A DNA stretch of 64,000 bases from Pempheris klunzingeri (Eukaryota > Chordata > Actinopteri > Acropomatiformes > Pempheridae), in the NCBI RefSeq assembly GCF_042242105.1, contig NC_092033.1:1322908-1386907 (forward strand), written 5' to 3'. The position numbers and the translations under genes were made by a program. Below, piece after piece: positions 34,013 through 47,496 of this stretch; the stretch's first letter is position 1; each line of letters opens with the position of its first letter. The notes beneath the pieces were generated by a model. That model did not search any database. It was not told the origin of the DNA and saw only the letters and a list, made by a program, of their open reading frames with translations.

Positions 34013-34047
34013 ATTGGGCGATCATTTTGCAGCTGTTTCTGTCCAAT
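34013..34047 (+). promoter_or_regulatory. H2A promoter: CCAAT boxes
   Basis: An inverted CCAAT (ATTGG, 34013-34017) and a direct one (34043-34047) lie 90-125 nt upstream of the ATG. No good TATA was seen; AAATATATTT near 34067 is a weak candidate. Confidence 0.65.
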
Positions 34048-34049
34048 GA

Positions 34050-34526
<477 letters not shown>

Positions 34527-34556
34527 ACACCCGGGACCACATCACACCGACACAAA

Positions 34557-34572
34557 GGCTCTTTTAAGAGCC
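34557..34572 (+). terminator. Histone 3' stem-loop (H2A)
   Basis: GGCTCTTTTAAGAGCC, canonical. Confidence 0.95.
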
Positions 34573-34599
34573 ACCCACTCCTACATCAAGAGCTCATTC

Positions 34600-35576
34600 T
34601 ATCTTACTTTATTAGAACTTATGCTTGTCTCCTGCAGCCAGAGGACCTCCATCAGTAAAACAGCCTCCACTGATCCTTTAACTCTCTCACATCTACAACA
34701 ACTTCCCACAAAGTGTCTCCATCCAAAACAATTCAGCAGCAAACTATTAAACAATGGTTCAACTATTACACTTCACTTTTTACTACATTCATGTCAGCAG
34801 CATCTCACAGTCTTAGATGGAGGAATTGGGGACAATTAAAGCTCCTTTAATACATTTCTGCTGCTTTAATTGGGTACAATCTGTCAGACAAATGCAGTCA
34901 AGTAAAAGACTTCCTTCTCTTCACTGGTGGAGCTCAGATAGAGAGCTGCATACATTTCTGGGCCTGTTGTACAAACCTCAGTGTGGTGGTCTTTTTTTAG
35001 AAATAAAATTAAAAACCCCTTTAATGACACATTTAAATCAGCTGATCAGCTGCTGAGGAACAAACATTTCATGTTACAAACCATGAAAAGTGTTTTAGTG
35101 ACTTTCACAAACACTTTTCACTGGTTTTACTGGAGACTTTAAGACTTGAACTGTAGCTTGATCAGAAAACTATTGACAGAAGCCAAATCTTTGAAAACAC
35201 TTTAGTCTCAATAAACTGAGGACACTGAACACCAGAGTCACGTCCTTCTGAGGAATCAGCTCATGTTTTATATCTTATTATTCAAATATTAATCATTCAC
35301 TGTTGACCAGAACTTCACTCCTGTTGTTTTACACATAGAATTCAGTTTAAACTTCTTTTAAACCTCAATTCACATCCATGAATCCTAATTAAGTCAATGT
35401 GCTTTAAACTGTGTTAGTAATTCATCATTCAGTTTTCTGGGTGAAACTCAAACTAAATGAATTAAAACACAAAGTACAGCTGTGAATTGTAGTAATGGGG
35501 GTTGGCGATGTGTTTGCTCTTATTTTGAAGGAATTTTTTGTCTTAACCGGAAGTTAGTCACTATTCATAGCTTGAA
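34600..35576. other. H2A-H4 spacer, left arm
   Basis: No gene; nearly identical in reverse at about 44230-45210. Confidence 0.6.
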
Positions 35577-35580
35577 GGGA

Positions 35581-35601
35581 GGGGGGGGGGGGGGGGGGGG
35601 G
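35581..35601 (+). repeat. Poly(G) tract of 21 at H4 promoter
   Basis: G21 lies 20 nt upstream of the HINFP-type site of the H4 gene. The mirror copy at 44213-44229 has 17. G-quadruplex formation is possible. Confidence 0.9.
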
Positions 35602-35621
35602 CAGAGCGCTGTTCTTCAAAC

Positions 35622-35629
35622 ACGTCCGC
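35622..35629 (+). promoter_or_regulatory. HINFP-type H4 promoter element
   Basis: ACGTCCGC within CAAACACGTCCGCA, 68 nt upstream of the ATG. Confidence 0.7.
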
Positions 35630-35642
35630 AACCACGCTTTAA

Positions 35643-36008
<366 letters not shown>

Positions 36009-36042
36009 ACCAGACCCTCATCCAGTCCACACTCACTCTAAC

Positions 36043-36058
36043 GGCTCTTTTCAGAGCC
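36043..36058 (+). terminator. Histone 3' stem-loop (H4)
   Basis: GGCTCTTTTCAGAGCC. The mirror copy reads GGCTCTTTTAAGGGCC, so the two arms have diverged inside the loop element while both remain within consensus. Confidence 0.94.
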
Positions 36059-36780
36059 TCCAAACCACCTAAAGACTCTTTATTCCTCTTAGTTTGATCA
36101 AGTTCATATATTCTATAGCTCAGTTATAAACTCTTCAGGCAGCACCTGCTCTGGGACTGATCAACTGTTACAGCTGCAAAGTCTTCTTCCTCTGATTTAG
36201 TAGTTCATCTTATAGCTTCTATACAAGCTGCAGGATGAGACATCAAGCTGTTTGCTTTACAACAATAACAGTCCTGTACAACCTGCTCTCCAGGTCAGCT
36301 GGGAAAGAGGCCTCAGGAGGGAGTGAAGGTGGAGGAGCTGCTCTTTAGAAGGTGGAGCACCAGGTGAGGCCCAGCAGCTCCGTCCAGCCTGTCACACTAC
36401 CACATCTTCTGTCTCTTCAAAAACACACACATTTAATCCTCATTTTTCATTCCTTTAAGATCTGACGGCTAAACTCACCTCAGAGATAAAAACCACTGCA
36501 GCTTTTTCAAACTTCAAGATGATCAATGTTTCTGTTTCACCTGGACATTCATGTTATTTTATGCTTAAATCAAATTCTGTGGATCAGCTGTATTTCTTTT
36601 CTTTCTATTTATCAATTAAAATGGATCTAACACAAAGCACTCTTCTAAAAACAAGTGCTCATATTATCTTCAGCTCCTTCTGGTCCTGGACATCAGTATA
36701 GAAGATGATCTTTTAGACTTACTGCCTCATTTAAAGATCATATTTCTTCAGTTTTTTGACCCAAAACGACCAGATAATGA

Positions 36781-37010
36781 AGTTAATCAGAATCAGAATT
36801 ACTTTAATAATCCTCAGGGGGAAATTGCTTTTTGTTACACACAGCTCCAAAAGAATAAGAATAAACTTCAAACACGAAAGTAATAATAATGATAATAATA
36901 ATAATGATACAAACAATACCACTACTAATAATAATATATAACAACATGTACATTCAGAGTGAGATGTATTATATAATACTAATAATACTACTACCACCAA
37001 TAATAATAAT
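36781..37010 (-). mobile_element. LINE 3'-tail fragment with AAT-rich repeat
   Basis: CAGAATCAGAATTACTTTAA then AATCCTCAGGGGGAAATTG reads as a reversed fish LINE tail; an (AAT/GAT)n stretch at 36880-37015 follows. It sits just inside the inner edge of the left arm, so it may postdate or bound the duplication. Confidence 0.6.
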
Positions 37011-37014
37011 AATG

Positions 37015-38840
37015 AAGTGAAAGAACATACAGCGCTTGTGTCTTAACTAAAAGATGCTTTAACTGACCAATGTAATTATAGAAATGTTATTAAAACGTGA
37101 AGTTTTTAAATTTAATAGGCTCAGACTTCTTGTTCACACTGTACTCAGCGGTCAGAATCCAGTTGTCCTTTCACTGGATGTGTTTATTGTTTATCATGTA
37201 ACATCTGGATTCCTCTTCATCCTCTAATTCTGATTTGTGTTGCTCTTTCTTCTCTTGCTGCTGCCACTTATAAATGAAGTCACTGTCATAAATAGATCTT
37301 TTTAACATGTCTTACTTTTTTCTATTGCGCTTTTAATTTTGTATTTTTAATGTTGTATACCTGTACATTGGCTGGTGCAACACCTGAATTCCCCACATGG
37401 GGGTCAATAAAGGATTATCTCATCTTATTTTATTTCACTTAAACATCGTCATTGTGGACTTTTTTAATCCTCCACACATTTGTGTTCTGGCTGTAATCGA
37501 CATGTTATTAAAACTTGAGGTATCTAAATAAAATATGCACCACTGCTGATCTCTTCAAGAGCTTTTTCCTCCCTGTTTGATTCAAATGTCTTAATGACCA
37601 AACAGGTAACCAACATATAAGTAAGGATTAAACCACTAACTGTATGTGATCTTGATCTGTATGTGTTGACAGTAACACATTTCCGTACAATATTGATCTC
37701 TTTTGAATGAACCAACAGCCTTGGATGCAGGGATGGACGGCCATATATGGGATCTAAGTCTGAGAAACTATGAGATGAGGATAAATATTGTTAAACGTAC
37801 ACCCATCTATAATGCAGCCTGTAATTAAACACACAAAATCTGCTCTATCCGTTGGTGTTTGTGCTGTTTTAATTAGGTTAATGTTCACTAAAGAGCTCAG
37901 AAATTAAAATAAAATTGTGTTGGAGGGCGACTTAAAGCATGAAGCCATAACTAAAAGTGCACATGACTAACACATGAATGAAATCTTACAAAAACTATAA
38001 TGTAATATTATTGAAATCCTACTAGAAATACACCATTTTCTTCAATTGTTGCTAAAGTATACTGATTGTTATCCCCTGCAGTGATGATTGGGTCTCATTA
38101 ACACCACTGATCATATAGAGCAGCAACAAAAACACTAATGTACCGAATCTAAAACTCTCAGTGTCTCATTATGGTTTAATTTAAAGGTCATAGAATAAAA
38201 GAAGAAGAAGCTAATCCAAATGATGTTTGCAGGTCGTTCAGTTTATCTTCACTGTGTTTCCCTCAGTGGCCTGAACATAAGATCAGAGCGTGTTTATTTT
38301 CTATGCTGTTTAAAATGTGGCTGTCTGCTACTTTCTGCATTAGAAATAAAATTAATTTCTGAATGTCTGTTTCTTTAATTTTGTGTGGTGATATTTAATG
38401 AGAGAATAAATGAGAGGAAATTAGCTTTATTTATATTGCAGTGCATTTAAAAACACACAGATATTGTAAAAAAAATAAATAATAAAATCTGACCTCAGAT
38501 TGAAGTCCATCTTGTGCCGATAAAAGATGTAAATGTAAAACACACTGAAAACAGACTGAAGGAGAAAAACATGCATGAAAAGCATGTGAAATATCACAGT
38601 ATCTTAAATGGTCTTTTCCCACTAAATCAATCAGTTGTATTAATTAATATCAATTAGCTGCACATGCAAACACATTTTACTTCATCAGAAGACCAGAATA
38701 AAACATTTATCTTACAACAAACATGTGGATGTTTATTTGGAACCCCTAATGTTTCACTAACGTGTTTTACAGACTAACTGGAGCCTCATTAACATTTTCA
38801 TCTGCGTTTTCTTTCACAAAACAGTGAAATAAAGGAGCAG

Positions 38841-38842
<2 letters not shown>
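37015..38842. other. Spacer inside the inverted duplication
   Basis: No gene. A LINE-type 3' tail is visible at about 37365-37432 (GAATTCCCCACATGGGGGTC then AATAAAGGATTATCTCATC). The rest is AT-rich. Confidence 0.5.

Positions 38843-38911
<69 letters not shown>
38843..38911 (+). repeat. (CA)n microsatellite
   Basis: About 34 uninterrupted CA units, about 175 nt upstream of the H2B ATG at 39088. Confidence 0.95.
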
Positions 38912-38915
<4 letters not shown>

Positions 38916-39087
38916 CCACACTCCTGCAGCGTTGTGACACTTCCGCATGGTTACTCGCTGACGCACTGAAAACTGACCAATGGCAGAGCGGGAGCAGCAC
39001 AGCGGTATTTACATCTCATTTATTTAAATAGAGCTAGTGTGGTTGTTTGGGGTTTTGTAATTCACAGGAAGCACCGAAGTCGTGACA

Positions 39088-39465
39088 ATGCCGGAACCTC
39101 AGCAGAAGGCAGCGCCCAGGAAGGGCTCCAAGAAGGCGGCCAGCAAGACGGCCGGCAAGAAAGACCGGAAGAAGAGGAGGACCAGGAAGGAGAGCTACGC
39201 CATCTATGTCTACAAAGTGATGAAGCAGGTGCACCCGGACACCGGTATCTCCTCCAAGGCCATGGGCATCATGAACTCCTTTGTTAACGACATCTTCGAG
39301 CGCATCGCCGGTGAGGCCTCCCGTCTGGCTCACTACAACAAGCGCTCCACCATCACCTCCAGGGAGATCCAGACCGCCGTCCGCCTGCTGCTGCCCGGTG
39401 AGCTGGCCAAGCACGCCGTGTCTGAGGGCACCAAGGCGGTCACCAAGTACACCAGCTCCAAGTAA
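39088..39465 (+). CDS. H2B: Histone H2B (typical sequence)
   Basis: 125 aa from ATG 39088 ([20 protein letters not shown]). The core reads [14 protein letters not shown] and [19 protein letters not shown], the usual G and N rather than the L and S of the other two H2B genes. The N-tail is longer and different ([18 protein letters not shown]). A CCAAT box (near 38979) and an AT-rich TTTAAATAG (about 39023) lie upstream; no octamer was found. Intact. Confidence 0.97.
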   Translation: MPEPQQKAAPRKGSKKAASKTAGKKDRKKRRTRKESYAIYVYKVMKQVHPDTGISSKAMGIMNSFVNDIFERIAGEASRLAHYNKRSTITSREIQTAVRLLLPGELAKHAVSEGTKAVTKYTSSK

Positions 39466-39489
39466 ACTGACCCCACATCTAAAAACAAA

Positions 39490-39505
39490 GGCTCTTTTAA
39501 GAGCC
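39490..39505 (+). terminator. Histone 3' stem-loop (H2B)
   Basis: GGCTCTTTTAAGAGCC, canonical. Confidence 0.95.
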
Positions 39506-40533
39506 ACACACTCCACCTGTGAGAGCAGTGATCCATGTATCTGTCAATCTACTGTATCATGGGTGAATGATTAGAAGACTAAGTGGCATCTTGACATAAA
39601 GGCTCAGTGCCACTATTTCACCACGATGTGTTTCTGGGCTGAATCTTCTATTAATTGGTAATTTTTACTGATCACAGTAGAATCTGGGGTGAGAAAATAA
39701 AAGCACAGCAGCATCACTATTTGTGTCTGAAACACAGTTGTGGCTGCTTTCTGTCCTGTGAGGGTTTGGAGGAACCACTGGACTAAATACTGGAATGCAA
39801 ATAAATAAACTGCTAAATCTTTTTTTTCTTAAACATCTACTTCTGGCTTCCTATACAATCAAAATTTTAATAGCACCTAATTAACTCAAGTTAAAGGACA
39901 CTTTTCTCTGCAGTGCAGATTCACTGCAAATTCCAGACAGACGTGCAAAGATCAGGTCAATATTCATGATCCTGGTGATTAATTGGAGCTCAGTGGTCGG
40001 TAACATTGTGACTTACTGAGCCTGAACTGTGATAAGAGAAATGTACATTTAATCCTCACCTAAAGTCAATTCTAGATTAAACCACGATAACAATGATCGA
40101 CTGCACAGAGATGTGACTGGATTCACGCAGTAACTCACTAGCTGCAACTGTAGATTTAAAAAAAAAAAAAAAAGGCAAAGCACATCAATACAGCAAAGGT
40201 TTTAATTAGAAGAGACTTTCTAAAGTCTGCCAGATTGATTTTCTTACCTCTTCAAAGGGAGGCTGACCATCTGACATCACGTTTACCCTGCTCACCACCA
40301 CAGTGTTCACAGTATTAAATCAATACATTCAATTCAATTTCAATTCAATTCAATTTGTATAGCCCAATAAAAGAAACATCTCTGAATGGAGACGTAGCCT
40401 TTAATACCAACAAACGTCCAGTTGATGGCAGAAAAACATCATGTGTGAAAGTATGAAATTAAGTCTGTGGTCAAGGACACAATTATGTTTGTTTTAATGT
40501 TTTTCATGACAGTTTTGATGGAATATTAACACA
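39506..40533. other. Intergenic, no gene recognised
   Basis: AT-rich, with an A-run at about 40157 and a CAATTCAATT repeat at about 40329-40355. No gene. Confidence 0.5.
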
Positions 40534-41241
40534 TACACTCCTCACTAAAAGTTAGGGATATTCGGCTTTCAGGTGAAATCTCAGAATGAACCTAAAATGC
40601 ATTCTAACCTTTCCAGGTGAACTTAATGTGACCTTCTCTAAACCTTTGAATGCACATGTCCAACTGTTCAGTGTCTCAGTACTTTCTGCACCAGCTGCTG
40701 TTCTCTAACAAGAAGCTTAACAGCAACATTCACAACAGGTTTGATCCCTGAATCCACCAATACATTTCCTGCTTCAGTTAGAATTGGTATTTAAACAGTC
40801 CTCCTCATCCTGCTGTTCACATTCTGACATCATGAGACCAAGACGACACCTAACAGTTGATCAGCAGCACCTCAACACTGGAGGCTTCAAACAGGAAGTC
40901 CTCAGACGGAGGTGTTCACTGAGCTTAGAGGGTCACAGAGTGTCATCAGGAGGTTGGAACAGTGATACAGAGACTGGAAGAGTCACAGGAAGGAGAGGAG
41001 TGGACGTCCTTTGGCCACGTCCCAATTTATTGAGACACTGAACATGTTTTGTTGTGGTTTACCTACCACTGTTGGTAGATTTTCTTTCAATAAATTGTTT
41101 AAGATGAATAAAATCACCAGTGCATGCTTCTACTTAAATGCCCTACTTTCATGATATAAAATCACTGTAGCATTCACTTTTTACATTTTCCATATATTTC
41201 ACCTGAAAGTTGAATATCCCTAACTTTTAGTGAGTAGTGTA
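40534..41241 (+). mobile_element. Non-autonomous Tc1/mariner-like element, copy 2
   Basis: 708 bp with TA at both edges and inverted ends (CACTCCTCACTAAAAGTTAG at left; CTAACTTTTAGTGAGTAGTG at right). It contains the same transposase N-terminal relic as copy 1 (MRPRRHLTVDQQ, ETGRVTGRRGV). It lacks a catalytic domain and is inactive. Lies in the spacer of the inverted duplication. Confidence 0.9.
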
Positions 41242-41373
41242 TGTACAAATTTGCTCTTTGCTGATCAGCTCCACGTTTGGCTCCAGCTGTTTGTTATCAA
41301 TGAAAAGACCAACTCCTCTAGTTTCAGGCAACAGTGGAGACCATGCTCTCTGCCTTTCTCTTTACATCTTAAC

Positions 41374-41530
41374 TATCTATAACATCTATAACATCCAAAC
41401 ATCTAACATCTATAACATCTATAACATCCAAACATCTAACATCTATAACATTTATAACATTTATAACATTTAACATCTATAACATTTATAACACCTATAA
41501 CATCTATAATATTTATAACATCTATACATC
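41374..41530 (+). repeat. ATCTATAACA-type tandem repeat
   Basis: About 16 imperfect decamers (ATCTATAACA, with CATCCAAACA and ATTTATAACA variants). Plain minisatellite. Confidence 0.85.
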
Positions 41531-42265
41531 ATATACAGAAAACACAGACGTCCTGTAGAAGAAGAACAAGAGTCGTCTTCACCTGCTGAGGAGACTTTGC
41601 AGTGTGCAGGAACAGGAAGACGTTTTATAACACAGGACGCTCACAGAGGGACAATAAACAGGTAAAGAGGCTAGAATCACTTTAGTCCACATAATCTACA
41701 ATGTCAAAGTATATTTAGGGACAATTTATTTACATATTTATTTACATATTTATGGCAGTTCTCAGTGTAATTAATGCACACGTCAGTTATCCACATTCCT
41801 ATCCTGTGGAATTCATTGATCTAGTGCAATGTAACAACCCATGGGTACATCTGTATATATGGAGGGTGTTTATAGTGTATTTGTGTCTTTTCTGTTTCCA
41901 TGTCTGTTTTGTATTCTCTTTTCACATTTGTCTTTTTACTATTGAGCTGCTGTGATCAGTGAATTTCCCCTCTGCAGGATCAATTTAAACTTATCTTATT
42001 GATATCTTGATCCTGATCATATTGCTGAACAAACACTTTTTGGACAAAACACACCTGCGCTGTTGTTTTGGAAGCATTAAGGTGACAATACAGCACAGCA
42101 TGCACCTTTACTTTTTACAGACTAAATATTCAAATTTGTTTTTTAAATCATTACTTAGTTTTATATATTACACATATCCTTATTATATTATATTATATTA
42201 TATTATATTATATTATATTGAGCTGAACGGCTGCTCTGAAAGCGGGAATTTCAAAATTTGTTTTG
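41531..42265. other. Spacer upstream of H3
   Basis: No gene. A LINE-like tail lies at about 41940-42000 and a (TATTA)n microsatellite at 42180-42218. Confidence 0.5.
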
Positions 42266-42304
42266 TCCAATAGGAGCACAGCTAGGTCACATGCTTACGT
42301 TGGA

Positions 42305-42344
42305 CCAATCAGTGTTGCCAGCGCTCCAGCGCTGCCTATAAAAG
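42305..42344 (+). promoter_or_regulatory. H3 promoter: CCAAT and TATA
   Basis: CCAAT at 42305-42309 (another near 42267) and a clear TATAAAAG at 42337-42344, 61 nt upstream of the ATG. Confidence 0.9.
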
Positions 42345-42395
42345 AGACGTCTGCAGCGGAACCGTCATTATATTTCTTGTTTAACAGGAAAATAA

Positions 42396-42815
<420 letters not shown>

Positions 42816-42845
42816 ACTGACTCCCTCTGACTCTGACAACACAAC

Positions 42846-42861
42846 GGCTCTTTTCAGAGCC
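42846..42861 (+). terminator. Histone 3' stem-loop (H3)
   Basis: GGCTCTTTTCAGAGCC, canonical. Confidence 0.95.
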
Positions 42862-43755
42862 ACCTCCCTCTGCTCAAGAGCTGCTTCCTCTGCCCTCTTC
42901 ACTGTGTTAACATGAGGGGAACTAGTGATGTGATGTAGGATTGTTTTCTCAAACAGCTCCTGAACATATAAGTGAAAACACCTGTAGCATCAAATTAACT
43001 AAATGATTATCTAAATGAGCACCATCAGGTTTTTATTTTAGATTATTGCAGGTGTTCAGTTCAGGTAAAACTCTGATCTTTAAATGAGGCAGTAAGTCTA
43101 AAAGATCATCTTCTATACTGATGTCCAGGACCAGAAGGAGCTGAAGATAATATGAGCACTTATTTTTAGAAGAGTGCTTTGTGTTAGATCCATTTTAATT
43201 GATAAATAGAAAGAAAATAAATACAGCTGATCCACAGAATTTGATTTAAGCATAAAATAACATGAATGTCCAGGTGAAACAGAAACATTGATCATCTTGA
43301 AGTTTGAAAAAGCTGCAGTGGTTTTTATCTCTGAGGTGAGTTTAGCCGTCAGATCTTAAAGGAATGAAAAATGAGGATTAAACGTGTGTGTTTTTGAAGA
43401 GACAGAAGATGTGGTAGTGTGACAGGCTGGACGGAGCTGCTGGGCCTCACCTGGTGCTCCACCTTCTAAAGAGCAGCTCCTCCACCTTCACTCCCTCCTG
43501 AGGCCTCTTTCCCAGCTGACCTGGAGAGCAGGTTGTACAGGACTCTTATTGTTGTAAAGCAAACAGCTTGATGTCTCATCCTGCAGCTTGTATAGAAGCT
43601 ATAAGATGAACTACTAAATCAGAGGAAGAAGACTTTGCAGCTGTAACAGTTGATCAGTCCCAGAGCAGGTGCTGCCTGAAGAGTTTATAACTGAGCTATA
43701 GAATATATGAACTTGATCAAACTAAGAGGAATAAAGAGTCTTTAGGTGGTTTGGA

Positions 43756-43771
43756 GGCCCTTAAAAGAGCC
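43756..43771 (-). terminator. Histone 3' stem-loop (H4, right arm)
   Basis: The minus strand reads GGCTCTTTTAAGGGCC. The stem has one U-G wobble pair (position 4 with 13) but stays within the consensus. Confidence 0.9.
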
Positions 43772-43805
43772 GTTAGAGTGAGTGTGGACTGGATGAGGGT
43801 CTGGT

Positions 43806-44171
<366 letters not shown>

Positions 44172-44184
44172 TTAAAGCGTGGTT

Positions 44185-44192
44185 GCGGACGT
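44185..44192 (-). promoter_or_regulatory. HINFP-type H4 promoter element
   Basis: The minus strand reads ACGTCCGC, 68 nt upstream of the ATG, as in the left arm. Confidence 0.7.
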
Positions 44193-44212
44193 GTTTGAAG
44201 AACAGCGCTCTG

Positions 44213-44229
44213 CCCCCCCCCCCCCCCCC
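44213..44229 (-). repeat. Poly(C) tract of 17 at H4 promoter
   Basis: C17 on plus (G17 on the gene strand); counterpart of the G21 tract at 35581-35601. Confidence 0.9.
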
Positions 44230-45236
44230 TCCCTTCAAGCTATGAATAGTGACTAACTTCCGGTTAAGACAAAAAATTCCTTCAAAATAAGAGCAAACAC
44301 ATCGCCAACCCTCATTACTACAATTCACAGCTGTACTTTGTGTTTTAATTCATTTAGTTTGAGTTTCACCCAGAAAACTGAATGATGAATTACTAACACA
44401 GTTTAAAACACATTGACTTAATTAGGATTCATGGATGTGAATTGAGGTTTAAAAGAAGTTTAAACTGAATTCTATGTGTAAAACAACAGGAGTGAAGTTC
44501 TGGTCAACAGTGAATGATTAATATTTGAATAATAAGATATAAAACATGAGCTGATTCCTCAGAAGGACGTGACTCTGGTGTTCAGTGTCCTCAGTTTATT
44601 GAGACTAAAGTGTTTTCAAAGATTTGGCTTCTATCAATAGTTTTCTGATCAAGCTACAGTTCAAGTCTTAAAGTCTCCAGTAAAACCAGTGAAAAGTGTT
44701 TGTGAAAGTCACTAAAACACTTTTCATGGTTTGTAACATCAAATGTTTGTTCCTCAGGAGCTGATCAGCTGATTTAAATGTGTCATTAAAGGGTTTTTAT
44801 TTTATTTCTAAAAAAAAGACCACCACACTGAGGTTTGTACAACAGGCCCAGAAATGTATGCAGCTCTCTAGCTGAGCTCCACCAGTGAAGAGAAGGAAGT
44901 CTTTTACTTGACTGCATTTGTCTGACAGATTGTACCCAATTAAAGCAGCAGAAATGTATTAAAGGAGCTTTAATTGTCCCCAATTCCTCCATCTAAGACT
45001 GTGAGATGCTGCTGACATGAATGTAGTAAAAAGTGAAGTGTAATAGTTGAACCATTGTTTACTAGTTTGCTGCTGAATTGTTTTGGATGGAGACACTTTG
45101 TGGGAAGTTGTTGTAGATGTGAGAGAGTTAAAGGATCAGTGGAGGCTGTTTTACTGATGGAGGTCCTCTGGCTGCAGGAGTCAAGCATAAGTTCTAATAA
45201 AGTAAGATAGAACGAGCTCTTGATGTAGGAGTGGGT
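44230..45236. other. H4-H2A spacer, right arm
   Basis: No gene; near-identical reverse of 34573-35576. Confidence 0.6.
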
Positions 45237-45252
45237 GGCTCTTAAAAGAGCC
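45237..45252 (-). terminator. Histone 3' stem-loop (H2A, right arm)
   Basis: The minus strand reads GGCTCTTTTAAGAGCC. Confidence 0.95.
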
Positions 45253-45282
45253 TTTGTGTTGGTGTGAGCTGGTCCCGGGTGT

Positions 45283-45687
<405 letters not shown>

Positions 45688-45734
45688 TTAGTTGTCTTCA
45701 CAAACAGAAGTGCTTCACTCGGTTCAAATCTTTG

Positions 45735-45806
45735 TTTATATAGCTGCTGGGACCCCCCCAGCTGATCGTTCATTGGCCAGCTGGAGCGTCAAAGTTATCG
45801 TCCAAT
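45735..45806 (-). promoter_or_regulatory. H2A promoter: TATA and CCAAT boxes
   Basis: The minus strand has CTATATAAA (45743-45735) and CCAAT (45776-45772); a further CCAAT on plus is at 45802-45806. Confidence 0.85.
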
Positions 45807-45919
45807 CAGAAACGAGATATAAAGCACGCGCAGAGATTACACAGCTTCCCCCCGGAGTTTGTGAGAGTTACAAAATAAAAGACCACAGAATTATTAAAAA
45901 CAAAAAAGAAAATTAATAG

Positions 45920-47496
45920 GAAACTGTAGGACGGTAACCATGGAGATTCAGGTGACTTTTCATCAATATCTATTGAAATATCTCATTACATTATATTTCT
46001 TTGTGATTTCACAAAGCAAAGGCTCAACATTTAGGATGTGGCACAATTATTGACATTATTGAGAATTTCTTCAGTAATTTAAGTCACTCGCAAAAAGATA
46101 TATTTATTTATTTATCTATTTATCTATTGATTGATTTTCTATCTATCTATCCACCAGCCCTTAGAGGCAAAGCAGCGAGGAGGCTCAGCGGCCCCAGACG
46201 TAGACTGGTAGCCTGGGGTCGATGCTGTGAGCGTCCTGCAGGTGAACAGCCGGGTCGTCTATCGGGCCTTTGCGGATCGACTTCGGCAGCTGGGACATCT
46301 GAACCCATTATCATCCGGGCCAGAACTCAGGGTCAGGGTGGCCGCTGCTGTCTGAGCGCTGCTCTGGTGGGCGCAGCCTGTGAGGTGGGTGACGACCTGG
46401 TCTCGTGAAGCGGCAGGAGTCGGTCTTCTACCACCAAAACAGGAGCCTTTGGGCAGCAGGATGGAGACCAGACTGGGCCCCATGAGGTCTTCCACCTGGG
46501 TGGAGGCTCTTTGGATGCTTTGGACTAAAAGGGCTGAAGCTCTGGGAAAAGAGGGCTTTGGTTCCTGCTCCTGTCTTCCTATCCACCGCCATCTTGATGG
46601 TTCCCAGGAGGTCGTGGAAGAGAGCTCCGGTGGGCAGGTGTGCAGCAGGTGCCAGAAGATCGTGGGGGGGCTTGTGTACTTGAGGTCTGCCTGAAGTGAA
46701 CTGGTTCAGCCCGCCCGCTGCCTTCATCTCTCTCCTCTCACAGAGGTCAAAGGTCACGGTGTACCAGGTGTTATATACCTCACATGTGGACCTGGTTGGG
46801 GCCGGTGCTCGGCTCAAGGGCGCGAAAGAAAACCTTCAGGACTTCACACGCGTGAGGAGATGAACCCAGGAGGGTCGGCTCTTGAAGGGCGAAGCCTTTA
46901 TGAAGGAAATAAAACAACACACTTTAATATCTTTATTTCTATTTGACTGATTTATTAGAAGTTGGATTCGTTGGATCTTTGTGGTCTCTTTTCTGGTCGA
47001 TGCTGCTTCTTGTCTCATCTGTTTATGTGATTTTCTTCTTTTCGACACGTGTTTGCAGTTTGAAATGAAGAGAAACATCTACAGGTGAAGTGACGTCTTC
47101 CTCTTCTGTCTGTGTTTGCTTTTGAACAGCCTGTTTTCATCATCTTTCTTTATTCCTCGAAACAGTGAGGCAGCAGCGCCACCATGAGGCCAAACAGGAA
47201 CGTTACCTGCTATCACTTCACATGAAGTCCACTGGGAACAAGAAGAAAACGCTCAACTGAGTTAAATCGACTATCAAGTATTATTGAATCATTGAATAAG
47301 TATTAATAAATAAAGTTTTCAGTAGTGAGTGTTGGTTTAAGGGTTAAATATGTGAATAACAGCACCAAAGACACATAAAGTCATCAAAGGTTGAGTAGAG
47401 TGCAGATATAGAGAAGTAGAGTAGAGTAGATCATAGTACATTACAGTACAAAGCAAAGTACAGCAGAGTAGCAGACAGTGGACAGTAGACCACAGG
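45920..47496. other. Intergenic with unexplained GC-rich block
   Basis: A TATT/TATC microsatellite lies at about 46098-46150. From 46150 to about 46860 GC content is high and short open frames exist on both strands (minus: GALFHDLLGTIKMAV, EVYNTWYTVTFDLCERREMK), but no family was recognised and no splice-consistent model emerged. It could be a decayed gene or repeat. Confidence 0.4.

Noticed and set aside
38767-39000. Frame with CVCVCV repeats
   Set aside because: Translation of a CA microsatellite.
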